Below are positions 25,701-36,586 of a stretch of 64,000 bases of DNA, one piece after another. The first letter of the stretch is position 1, and every line of letters begins with the position of its first letter. Source of the DNA: Sordaria brevicollis (Eukaryota; Ascomycota; Sordariomycetes; Sordariales; Sordariaceae); NCBI GenBank assembly GCA_033439795.1, contig JAUTDP010000003.1, forward strand, positions 3,720,001 to 3,784,000, written 5' to 3'. The notes beneath the pieces are model-generated. The model was not told the origin of the DNA. It saw nothing but the letters and a program-made list of their open reading frames with translations, and ran no database searches. A program made the translations under genes and the position numbers.

Positions 25701-27103
25701 TCGCCAAGGGTTTTGGACGGTCTCTTATCGGGTTGACGCGCAACAAGACTCTCACCTACCTTAGGATCCGGAACCAGAACCTTCATGAGGATGCCGGCAT
25801 TTTGGGCAAGGTCATCAGCGAAAACAGGCAGTTGATGCTTTTTGACTGCCAAGACAACAAATTCAACTGCACAAGCTTCCAGTTCCTTGTTCAGAGCATG
25901 CGGACGAACACGCAGGTTATCGAGTTTCCGGTCGAGAGGAGGGAGAGGGACGCCATTTGGAAGAACACGTTACAGGGTTTGAACAGAGGTCCATACGGTC
26001 AGATCTTGACTAGCACCACGGGAACCGGCACGGTACCAACCAAGGGCAAGAAGGGAAAGAAGCATGAGAGCCACAAGTCCTTGTCGTTGGGCAAGGTGAC
26101 GCAACATGCCTCGGCCAATGGCAGCAGCAACAACCTGAAGGATCCACTAAAGGAGCAGGAAACCATGCTACGTACCGTACTGTCACGACTCTTCGATGAG
26201 CTCGATGGCTATCTCAGGCGGAACCGTCATGCACTTGAGGAAGCTTCCGGCCAGATGCTCGACTTTGACGGTCTTGCCTCTGACGGACAGGAGGAAGTCT
26301 GGCCGGGTACGCCTGCGGCCGTGGACGTTGAGAACCCTATTGACGAGACGGGCAGAAACGCGGTCGATATGTCCCAGACTGAACAAGGAGCAGGAACTCA
26401 AGGAGGCCTGGCACCAGACACGGCTGCGATGCTCAAAGCACGTCGGGCAACCGTCCGCTCTTCCATGATCGCTTCCGGCAAATACAACATCGGCGCCTAT
26501 CCATCGGCTCCCACCTTGCCGCCACCGCCGATCCCGTCCTTCTCGCTCTTCCCAGACATCAACGAGAACACACTCGATCCCGTCACCGAAGTCGACACCC
26601 CCATGCACGAATTGCAGCGCGAACTGGAGCTGGCCGCCGAAAACGCTATTAACGGCACCCCCAGCAGTGGCGAAGGAACCCCCATTTTCACAAACGAGAT
26701 TAGCCGCGACAGCGGCATCTACGCCAACGGCACCGGCTACGGAAGCAGCGGTTACCTCAGCAGTCACCATAGCGCCAGCAGCAGTCGCAGCGAGGACATC
26801 AGCCCCATGACGGTGCCCGCCACGCCTGCGCCGCCTGCCATGCCTACCAAGGCGCCGCCGCCGATTCCCCGGGTCCCGGTTGGTGCTCGGAACAGCTCGT
26901 TCACGCCGCCGGCACCGCCGACCATGGCCCCGCCGCCACCACCCAGGCCTACTTCGACCTCGGCACTGGCGTCCGCGTCGGCACCTGCTGTGCTGGAGTC
27001 GAGTCACTCCAGCAAGAGGGACGGCACCATTATTGGTGGAGAGGAGGATGACTCCTCTCTTATTAAGCTGATTAGGGATTTTGAAGCTACTGGCTTTTCT
27101 TGA
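22706..27103 (+). CDS. Large PH-like and leucine-rich-repeat protein with proline-rich tail
   Basis: Four exons: 22706-23979, 24043-24509, 24568-25157, 25211-27103; introns of 63, 58 and 53 nt with GTAAGA/GTAAGT donors. All joins keep the frame and give 1407 residues. Residues about 1-170 are Ser-rich and disordered. A PH-like region follows (PYLVVTTDYLVKVKNRADVF to about 330). Leucine-rich repeats lie in the middle (for example ALDVSYCGLDDMSLRDL, MVQLLDLSGNPGRVA, SIRYLDISGFSGKL). A long low-complexity C-terminus has APPPIP- and APPPPPRP-type runs and an acidic end. This order resembles CARMIL-type actin regulators and the fungal Gip3/Her1-like LRR proteins; function here is not known. The start is uncertain: an in-frame ATG at 22739 has a better context (GACCATGATG) than the one at 22706. 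Confidence 0.82.
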
Positions 27104-28210
27104 TCTAATCACCCTATCCCTAACAACCTCAACAACCTCAACCCAAGGGTAACTCGCGCGACCTTTTCTTCAAGCCGGTCGCATAATAAGCGGGTTACCC
27201 TTTGGGAATATAACAAAATGACTGATTACGGTCACTGTACATACACAACACACACCACAACATTTCATTTCCACACACACAATATTGGCAGGGGACGCAG
27301 CCCCGCAAAGGAGGATAATTTTCCTACTATACCTTTTTACTATTAGTACTGCAAAGTGTGTTTTGATACCCCCCATACATACATACATATATCGTGCAAG
27401 CGAAGCAAGCAGGCGAAATTTGAGCGAGCGAGCGAGCGAGCGATTGATTGAGAAGGATGCACGGAAGCGTGGAAAGTGCGGAGCGGTTATAAGAGCTGAT
27501 GGGTTGGGTAGAGTAATGCCCCGAGGAGACGGAAGAAGCGTTGTATATACAAGTCACTCGCATTGAAAAGGGGTGGAAGGATGTAGGATACAGAAAGAAG
27601 AAGACAGGAGGAAAATGGAAAGAAAGGCATAAGAAAGGTCAGTCAGGTGATGGCTAAAGATGGCATTTGTTGGTTGGTCGGTTGGGACGGTATGCATTGA
27701 GTGAGGTCGACTTTAAAGGGACGGAAGGGAAGGTTGGCTGGTTTTCCAGGTTAGGATAGGAGTTAGGATATAGGATATATAGGAAATGGATTACTGGATA
27801 CTTACCATACTTGTATTACCATCTATTGTGATAAGTTCCTCATTGACACTCAGCATATGGACCTTGTCTATAGCCGCTGAAGACGAGTCAATGAATCAAG
27901 ACTCATTTCGGTTCTGCTTCAAATGGTATATCTTTCCCACACAGTTGAAATGTTTCAATCTCCATTGCCAAGATTCATGAGCAGTTAGATCAAAGAGACT
28001 CGACAGCCGGAATTTGGAGCTTGCTGATAACCTTTGCCCCTTTCATTCTCTCCTCACATTTTCTCCTCGCATTTATTCTCTTTCATTCAGTCGTCAAAAC
28101 CTGTCATCATTTATTTACTCCTTTTTTATGTACCGTTTAATGACCCATTTACCCGTATCCTCGTACCTCCAAAACCAAGCTACCATATCTATACCACATT
28201 TTTTTTGTGT
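27104..28210. other. Convergent intergenic region with simple repeats
   Basis: 3' flanks of the PH/LRR gene and of adenylosuccinate lyase. It contains five GAGC units at 27422-27441, a CATA run near 27373-27388, GA-rich DNA around 27590-27640 and TAGGATA repeats near 27752-27780. No gene seen. Confidence 0.55.
27422..27441. repeat. GAGC tetranucleotide repeat, five units
   Basis: Five perfect GAGC units followed by GATTGATT, between two convergent 3' ends. Confidence 0.9.
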
Positions 28211-30043
28211 TTAGATAGAAAGCTGAGCAGTCTCCGCCTTCTCCAAAGTCTCCTTATACTTAGCCAGCCTCTCCGCAACCTCGCCATTGCAGTAATCCTC
28301 CACAATCTTGGGGCAGTTGCCAATGAAAAGCGCCGGGTCGACAAGACCATCGATCTCGCCCCAGACAGGCTTGAAGAACTCGGCCTTCTTGATGCGCTCA
28401 AGCAAGTCGTTCTTGCCACCCTCCTGCTTGACGACAGCAGAAGCCTGGTGAGACAGGACACGGATCTCCTCGTGGGCGTCCTGGCGGGAGACGCCGTGCT
28501 GGGCGAGCTTCATGAGGATGGACTCGGTGGCCATGAAGGGCAGCTCCTGGTCGATGCGAGCGCGGACGACGGAGGGGTAGACGACGAGGCCGTTGGTGAC
28601 GTTGTCGAGGGCGAGGAGGATGGAGTCGGCCAACAAGAACATCTCGGGGATGTCCATGCGGCGGATGGCCGAGTCGTCGAGGGTGCGCTCGAACCACTGC
28701 GCCTTGAAGGTGTTGCTGAAGTTGACGGGCAGGTTGGCGAGCTTGCGAGACAAAGCGGCAATGCGCTCGGAGCGCATGGGGTTGCGCTTGTAGGCCATTG
28801 CGGAGGAGCCGATTTGCGACTTCTCGAAGGGCTCCTCCATCTCCTTCAGGTTGGCGAGGTGGCGGATGTCGGCGGCGATGCGCTCGGCGGTGGCGCCGAG
28901 AGAGCACACGGCGTTGGCGACGCGGAGATCGACCTTGCGGGTGTAGGTCTGGGTGGAGATGGCGTAGGTGGAGGGGAAGCCGGCTTTCTTGCAGAGGATC
29001 TTGTTGAGCTCGACGATCTTGTCGGCGTTACCCTCGAAGAGCTCGAGGAAGGTGGCCTGAGAGCCGGTGGTGCCTTGGGCACCGCGGAACTGGAGACGCT
29101 CGCGGACGGTCTCGATGTCCTCGAGGTCCATGACGAGCTCCTGGATCCATTGGCAGGCGCGCTTGCCGATGGTGATGAGCTGGGCGGGCTGGTAGTGGGT
29201 GAAGCCAAGGGTGGGGGTGTCCTTGTACTTGAGAGCGAACTCCTTGAGGTTCTGGATGACCTTGGCGAGCTTGGGAAGGATGAGGTCAAGGGCCTTCTGG
29301 ATGAAGATCAAGTCGGCGTTGTCGGTGACTGTTAGTTAAGTCAGTATTTCTCATTCTCCGAAATACCTTTCCCAGATGAAGGACCAAAATGCATACCGTA
29401 GCAGCTGGTGGCCTGCGTGAAGGTTAGCTCCCAGTTCTTCGTAAGTTCAGGTAAAACGATCGTTCACTTACACCCAAGTGAATGTGGCCGGCAGCAGCGG
29501 GAGCGTCCTCGCCGTAGGCGTGGACATGGGCCATGACATCGTGCTATGAAAGTTAGCTGAAATCCTGATCCTGCGCCTGAAGAGTAGGTACTTACACGGA
29601 ACTTGTTCTCGTACTCGCGGGCGACATCGAAGGCCTTATCGGTCACGGTGACGTGCTGGCGCATCTGCTCGATGGCCTCATCAGGAATGTTGAGACCCAA
29701 CTCCTTCTCGGCCTCGGCCAGCCAGACCCAGAGTTGACGCCAGGTGGAGGCACGGGTGCGGGCCGAGAAGATGGACATCATCTCCTGGGACGCATACCTC
29801 GTGGCGAGGGGGGTCTTTGAATGACATGGTGAGTTAGCTTGGTGTCATATGAGTTGAAGGAAGCTGGCATAGGCCTGGGTGAGAAGAGTATGTTCCGGAT
29901 CTCATGGGTAAGGGTTTGAGTCAGGCAAGGTGATGAGAGTCGAAGAGGGGCCAAGGCCAAAAAGTGAGGATATCGCGGGGTCGAAATCAACGCATGAAGA
30001 AAGCCTTCAGGGATTTTACCTGGTACTTGTCGTAGCTGGACAT
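28211..30043 (-). CDS. ade-4: Adenylosuccinate lyase
   Basis: Five exons on the minus strand: 30043-30020, 29814-29596, 29543-29472, 29412-29397 and 29328-28211. They include a first exon of only 8 codons and a 16-nt microexon. The spliced product is 482 residues, the same length as yeast Ade13. It starts MSSYDKYQTPLATRYASQEM, has the GHIHLGATSCYVTDNADL region around the small exons, and carries the fumarase/aspartase-family signature loop GSSAMAYKRNP. The enzyme works twice in purine synthesis, splitting SAICAR to AICAR and adenylosuccinate to AMP, each time releasing fumarate; it acts in the cytosol as a homotetramer. In Neurospora this locus is called ade-4; the symbol assumes that genus. 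The antisense strand of the last exon is open for over 430 codons, which is a mirror of codon bias and not a gene. Confidence 0.95.
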
Positions 30044-30049
30044 TTTGGC

Positions 30050-30106
30050 CTGTTTCTTATGTGAGTATTGGTCCTGCTTCCGAAAGATTTACAAAGAAGT
30101 GCTTAC
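30050..30106 (-). other. Probable 5' UTR intron of adenylosuccinate lyase
   Basis: On the minus strand a GTAAGC donor at 30106 and an ACAG acceptor ending at 30050 enclose 57 nt with a CTCAC branch-like site, six bases before the start codon. Both sites fit fungal consensus. There is no protein evidence for a leader intron, so this stays an inference. Confidence 0.5.
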
Positions 30107-33100
30107 CGAGTTTTCTTCTTCTCAAGACAGGCTGAGATGAGGATGAAGGAGGGGTAGTTCAGTATTTTGAAGTGGGATGAGTCGATGATCTGATGTCACT
30201 TATAAAAATTTCATTCGCCAATCGCTGCAGCTGAATTGGGGGACCCTTTGGGCGCCTTGCAACGTCGCCAAAATCAGCCCCATAACGTCCCTGCAGCAGA
30301 GGAGTCATCGCCCGTAGCCGATCCCTTCAGCCCCCGGGTCACAGGCCATTGGCCCCGCAAAATCCCGCTCTGTAGCCGAACATCGGCCCCGGATGGCGTC
30401 CGTTCTCGCATCCTTCCTTCCGTCCCGGCCACGGAACCTCCACGCGGCAACTGCAAAGAGACGGTACAAAGTCGACCATTTGATACCCGAACCAACTCAT
30501 CTCTCTTTCACCTATTGCCATCAACGGGCTCGGATCCCGAGTTTGGTTTTGAACCCCTGTCTCCCGATTCTTCTCGGAACGCGAGCAACCTTTACCACCT
30601 CCCAGGTCTCTCATCGTTCCCATCGAGGCCATCAAGGTACCCCCCGCGTACGCTCTTCCGGGAGCCTTTGATAGCATTCACCATGCCGTTCGATGACCAC
30701 GGCCCTCTTCTCCATCCAGTCCTCGCTTCACTCTCGGCTCTCTTCCCATGATAGGAAGACAGCAAGACAGCCCATGACAACGTTTGTCCTTATCGCAACC
30801 CACCTCTTTCTGCCCTCCTCTTTTCCCGAATCACGACCATCGTGACGGCGGCGAATCATATTGCTTGCTAATAGACCAGCATTTCATCTTTGATTTGCAA
30901 AGTCGCGAAGCGGCTCACACTTTACGAGCAAACTGACGCGCGGGCAGGCGCGTTTGCTCCGTATGCACCAACGAAGACGGCTGGAGATTTATGTATTTGA
31001 CGATGGCAGTCGAATTCCACGCCGAAAATGTACCGAGGGGCCAGAAATTTGATATGAGAGAGGAACTTGAGGTTGATATATGCTGATGGCTTGAAATAAG
31101 CCATATGGCTAGCACATGCCGTCCGTATCAGGGGTCGTCAACCGCTTTTAGAAGCAGTTCGTGGTGACGGAGGAGAGACGGCGAAGGTGGAAAGAGCTGT
31201 GGTCCACCTTGTCCGAAGGAGAGAGCTTGTCTGAACAGAGGTCTTTTGGGAAGAAGACGGATCTGATCAGAGTAGAAACCGGGTGTGATCACGGACATGC
31301 ACTTGGAGAAAAGACATCGATGCCAAGAATGTCAGGGTCATGGAGGGTTCTTCGAGGAAACAAAGACGAGATGATACAACATACGGGTAGATTTGCGTAC
31401 CTGATGCATGGCACGTTACTACCACGGAGTGGATGGTGGTGGTGGTGTTGAGCTGTATCGCTTGGGCTGTGGGAGTTTCCGTCTCGACCGACAACCTACC
31501 TCAGCTACACCACAGCCTTCTGTGGTCTGATCGAGAGCAACTGAGCTATTCCTGGTAAAGCGGTAGTAGCACAGCGAGGTGCTGGGTTCCTGGATGACGG
31601 CGACATGTGGCTTTCCTGGTTTTCTCGCGGACGGTCCCACGGTTGACGGAGGTTTTCCTATGCAGTTAATGTATGCATCTTGGATGGTTGCAGAGACGAG
31701 GTCGAAGTATTGACGCTCGATAAACGAGAAGCAACATATGAGACATGTGTTATTTGTCTTCTCGAAGTGCGCATTACACAGCATACCGAGTCGGGCATTT
31801 GGACAAAATCATGATTCGAAAGGGACAAGATCCAAGTTTAAGAGATGAATCAAGACGAGGACCAGCCGCATGGGCTGGACTGGAGATATTGAGCGGAGAA
31901 TGGAAGTTGGGAAGATCAAAGCTTCTGTTTCCAGACTCGATGTCGGGTTAGCTCTTGCCGACATTGATAGAGGCAAGCGTCGAATGTCGTGATCAAGAAG
32001 ATTACTGGAAACGGCAAGCGGGGAGCAACCAGTCATTACTAACTCCCTTCAACACCTCCAGGGCTTCACACGTTCCACAACATTTTTTCGAGTCGCCAAA
32101 TTTTCTGAACGAATCGCAGCAAACTTCGTTGACAGCCAACACTGCAGTGTCGAGGTCATCTTCTTTCTGGCCAGGATGAGGACACGGGAGGGACGGGACC
32201 GATGAGGCGGCAAACACCTCACGGCCCTGACAGCAGCAGTGAGTGGTTACGTCGGACGAATGCTTCAGTCGCATTCGTTTACGGCTCTTTTTACTGCAGA
32301 GCAACAACAGGAAATCACAAAGCTGACGTTTCCCTCCCGTCGTTTTCTTGTTATAATCACGTCTGCTAACCGATTTTTTGCAGAACATGGTTGTCGCTTC
32401 CTCTCTCCGCTGCTCCTTCACCCGGTCACCGTCCACTCCAATTCAGCCGAAATTCAGATATTGGCAACGATTCGATATTTCAGCGCGGCATCCGCTCCAT
32501 TCGGCTGGTTTGTGCATTTTGCCGCACCATCATCTCTTTTGGGATTATTCCAATTCAGTTTGCCGCTCGCCATGAAGTCCCTGGCACTCGAAAACCCCAA
32601 ATCTGCCGGCAAGCGACCGGAACATCAGCCGGCCATGAGGCTGATCCCCCGCATATCTCATCTTGCAAGAAGAACAGACATGACTACAGTTGCCCATCTG
32701 AATCAGGGGAACAAACAGCCCTAGATCAAGGGACTGCTTGGCCATATTCAAGTGAGCGAATGCGTTGGTCCTTCTCGGGAATTACTTTGCTATAACCACC
32801 GAGTGCCTACCCACCCATTTCCCAGATTGTTCTGGTCAGTTTCTCGGAATGCATACGCCGTGGCGCCGTTTTCCATTCCCGGAATCAAGCCCTCTGCACT
32901 TCGTTCTCGACTCCGATGTTGTGGCCGCGGTTGTGATGTCCGACCTGGTATCACCATGCTCGCCTTCTTTTGTGTTGGAACCTAAACCTCCGTGGGCTTC
33001 TGGGTGCCTTCTCCTCTTAATTCGCACAAACACGTTGGGTGGCGCCCTCGCGGAAACAGGAGCCCGTTACACAAATGACATGTTTACCGAAAGGGACCGC

Positions 33101-33724
33101 GGATCGACAACTCGTTCTTCTAGAATGGCAGATATTCTTGACCTCGTCGGCTACCGGCAGGAACTCTTCGCGGGATGGAGCCGGGGTCCCAGTCCTCCTC
33201 GTTCCGAGGCTGCATTTTGTACGAGTTGAGTTCCAACTACACATCATGTTGAAGCACACCAATCCCATGTTACGAGCATCTCATATGTCTACCCGTAGAT
33301 GCATCCAGAGGAGCGAAGCGAGACAAAGTCCCGCAGCTGTAAGGACACAGTTTACGATGAAAGGAAGGATAATATGTACAGCGCAACCTTGCGGTTGTAT
33401 ACCATGATAACACCGCGTCTCCCAGAGAGACGGTATTTGTGGTTTTCATTTATGTCGCTTCCCCATCCCTCCATTCAATCTAAAAGTTGACCCCATCTGC
33501 AACATTACCGCGTGTACTCGCAAGATATTTCACCTTTCCACTCGTTAAATCACGGCCGGCCTGGTTGGCTTCATTCCCATACTTTAGGAGACCTGGTTCT
33601 TTCTTAAAAGCATTCGTTTACAGTTTCTGCGGTTCGTCTCTTTACTTCGCTTTCTCTTTGCATTGTGTGTAGCCACTTGACGCCTTACCAGCTTACGGAT
33701 GTCCCTTCCTGGGTCTTTACGACA
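30107..33724. other. 3.6 kb divergent intergenic region without a recognisable gene
   Basis: This lies between the lyase (-) and the chitin deacetylase (+) and must hold both promoters. Open frames up to about 170 codons occur (30236-30751 +, 32239-32724 +, 32765-33229 +), none with a domain, signal sequence or assembled neighbouring exons. Nothing else stands out. Confidence 0.5.
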
Positions 33725-35938
33725 ATGAAGCTGTCGTCCGCACTCTTAGCCGCTTCGCTCGGCTTGACATTTGCTCATGACACCAGCGGCGGGCAACATG
33801 TGCCAAAGATTTTGGGAGGCAGGAAGTTCTTAGCTGAACTGAAGGCGCTCCGTCCGGGACCTGTGCACGCGGCTACTCCTTTGAGTGAGCGTGCCCCAAC
33901 ATTCAAGCAGACGTCTGGCCCGCGCAAACGGGATGCTCTGGACCAAAAATGCGGGCCAGGATTTGGGAGCTGTGCAGCTGGGCAATGCTGCTCTGCTGAA
34001 GGGTTCGACAATCTCTCCTGTCGCGGGCAGTTGGGTCTGAGTACTGACAAAACTGTGGTAGATGGTGCGGAAAGGGCAAGGACTATTGCACTGCTCCCGA
34101 TTGCCAAATAAACTACGGTCCAGGCTGTGATGGGGTATGAATGACAAACTCTTGAACAAAATCGAAATCCTCGCTAATGGTCGGTGCAGAACCAAAAGCC
34201 GTCAGGCCCTGACACAGCAGGAATCTCAAGACCGAAAGTGGGCAAGGTTCTCTATGCTGGAGGGGGCATTTACGATTGCGTTACCGACGGAGACATCGCC
34301 CTGACGTTCGATGATGGGCCGTACCTTTACACCAACGATCTGCTTGACAAGTTGAAGGTTCGAACGCCTTTTGCTGTATTCTTTGACGATGACAGCTGAC
34401 ATTGGAAACAGGCGTATGGGGCTAGGGCCACCTTCTTTATTACAGGCAACAACATTGGCAAAGGAATGATCAACGACCCAGCTACACCTTATCCAGCGAT
34501 CGTCAGGGTAACTAAGTGTCCTCCGAAGAGACTTTAGCCAACTATTCACTGACCATCTCATAGAGAATGCATGCGGAAGGCCACCAAATTGCCAGCCATA
34601 CTTGGTCCCACGAGAACGCCAGTCAGTTGACTAACACTCAAATGACGAACCAAATGGTGTGGAACGAGATTGCTATCAACTCTATCCTTGGTTTCTTCCC
34701 TACGTATATGAGGTAAGTTCCATTGGATATTCTATAATACTCCCACTTCTGACTCTCCACTAGGCCTCCTTTCTCGATCTGCGAAAAGAACTGCCAGAAC
34801 GTATTGGCGACACTCGGCTACCATACAGTTTACTTCAACCTCGACACTGAGGGCTACTTGCACGACGATGCCAAACAGATCCAGACAAGCAAGAACATCT
34901 GGGATAGGGCAATTAAGAATTCCAATCCCGCTAGCGACAGCTTCCTTCAGATCGAACACGACATCCACGTGCAGACAGTTTACAACCTGACCGACTACAT
35001 CTTAACCTCGCTGTTCTCAAAGGGATACAGGGCGGTGACAGTAGGAGAGTGTCTGGGCGACCCGGAGGAAAACTGGTACCGTAACGGACCAGCTGTTCCG
35101 TCGCTGAGCTCTACCTCGTCGGTAAGAACTACTACATCAACCACCAGCATTCGCACCACCACCGCCATCACAACGCGATCCACAGTCCTTGCAACTACCA
35201 CTCCCAAAAGCACGAGCACAAGCACAACAAGCATCAAGACACGATCCACAGGCGTCCTCGTTCCTCCAACTACGAGTACTAGCACTAGCACTAGCATCCG
35301 CACGAGATCTACTGCCCTAGTCATTCCAACCACGAGCACACGCACTTCAAGCACTCGTTCCACAACAAGTAAGACCTTCCCCCCTCCATACTAGCCTCTC
35401 CTAATTCTACCGATTACTCGTGTCTCGATACCGTGAACTTGAATCTTGCTCACAAAACCCGAACACCTTTCTTTCCAAGGGAGGCCGGCCCAGCAAGTAT
35501 CACTCTTGTCCTCCCTTTTCTTCCCTACTCCTTTTTTTTTTTCTCCCTTCTCCTATTCGTCCATGCGTCTCTCGTGAACCGACATTGATGAATTTTCCCT
35601 TGAACCGTATAGCAAGAATAACTCAGTTATAGTTCGGCTCAAACCACCACATATAAGGAGTTGCTAATTATGTTACACCAGTAACAAAACCGACAACCAC
35701 ACCACCATCGGGCGGCAGCGACCTAACCATCAGCATCAACGGCGAATGCGGTCCTGATTTGGGTCAGACCTGCTTGGGTAGCAGGTTTGGAGAGTGTTGC
35801 GGGTCGTCAGGGAGGTGTGGTTCGAGCTTGTTGTATTGCTGGGCGCAGGTTGGATGTCAGGTTGGATATGGGAACTGTTTGACGGGTGCTGTCGAGGGAA
35901 CTTCTGAAGGAACTGGTGAAAAGGTTGAGGAGAGGTGA
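33725..35938 (+). CDS. Secreted chitin deacetylase with N- and C-terminal CBM18 chitin-binding modules
   Basis: Seven exons: 33725-34002, 34062-34134, 34190-34357, 34412-34507, 34564-34712, 34764-35368, 35682-35938; 541 residues. Signal peptide 1-17. First CBM18 (hevein-like) at about 76-115, with CGPGFGSCAAGQCC and a Trp-Cys-Gly stretch. NodB polysaccharide deacetylase domain at about 140-330 with TFDDGP (156-161), the metal-binding SHTWSH (His217, His221) and RPPF (255-258). A Ser/Thr-rich linker, probably O-glycosylated, runs to about 475. Second CBM18 at about 479-521 (CGPDLGQTCLGSRFGECCG). The enzyme should de-N-acetylate chitin in the cell wall. Introns 1 and 3 use the unusual donor GTTCGA, but both splices are forced by the conserved CBM18 and NodB sequence. 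The last intron (313 nt) is the longest assigned in the window; retaining it ends the protein at 35394 without the second CBM18. Confidence 0.9.
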
Positions 35939-36586
35939 ATAGGTGGTGGATGTAATGAACATTATGGTTTTGGATGTGGTTGTCATATTTTAAGTGTTTC
36001 CGGACGACATGTGTGTATCTACTTCTCTTTCTGGTTCGAAGGTCATATTTCATCCGATGTCTAGGTTGCTTAGATCAGTGTCTCGAGTGAAAAACGGGCA
36101 TTTTCCACGGTTACGATAATCTACTTGTATACATTTCATGCACCTTAACATTCACAGTATCACATTTCACTCAAAGCATATAGGAACCAAATATTGTGTA
36201 GCGGCTTTCCACCCATTCGGGTTCAGGGGGACACCAAGCTTTCGTGGTGTCCCAGCCAAAAAGTAATCATATTTGATATGTGTTATCCAAAATTGTGAGT
36301 GTGTGTATATGCCCGTAGACATAAACAGACAGTAAAACGAATCGTAAAGTAGCACCAAGGTATTGGTATAGTAGTAGTAGACCAAAAAAAAGAGAAATCG
36401 ACATCGTTGCTCCCACTCCTCCTCTTCCACCGTGCTGTGGCTGCGCGCTCGCTCTAAGGAACGTGAATTACTTTTCTCTTTTCAAAGAAAAAGAGATAGG
36501 GCCCGTTGAGCTGCCCTCTTACTCATCCGTCACCTGGAGCAACGATGCTTTTGCTTTACTTAAAGCTCCCTCATGAATGAGAAAGC
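35939..36586. other. Convergent 3' flanks of chitin deacetylase and ALA synthase
   Basis: AT-rich, only short open frames; probably the two 3' UTRs. Confidence 0.5.

Noticed and set aside
26183..27112. 309-codon minus-strand ORF
   Set aside because: Opposite the low-complexity tail of the PH/LRR gene; Arg/Gly-rich composition without domain.
28034..29335. 433-codon plus-strand ORF
   Set aside because: Lies opposite the main exon of adenylosuccinate lyase; its acidic, Gly/Leu/Val-rich composition is the mirror of biased sense codons.
30236..30751. 171-codon plus-strand ORF upstream of adenylosuccinate lyase
   Set aside because: Low-complexity Pro/Ser/Arg composition, lies in the lyase promoter region, no homology recognised.
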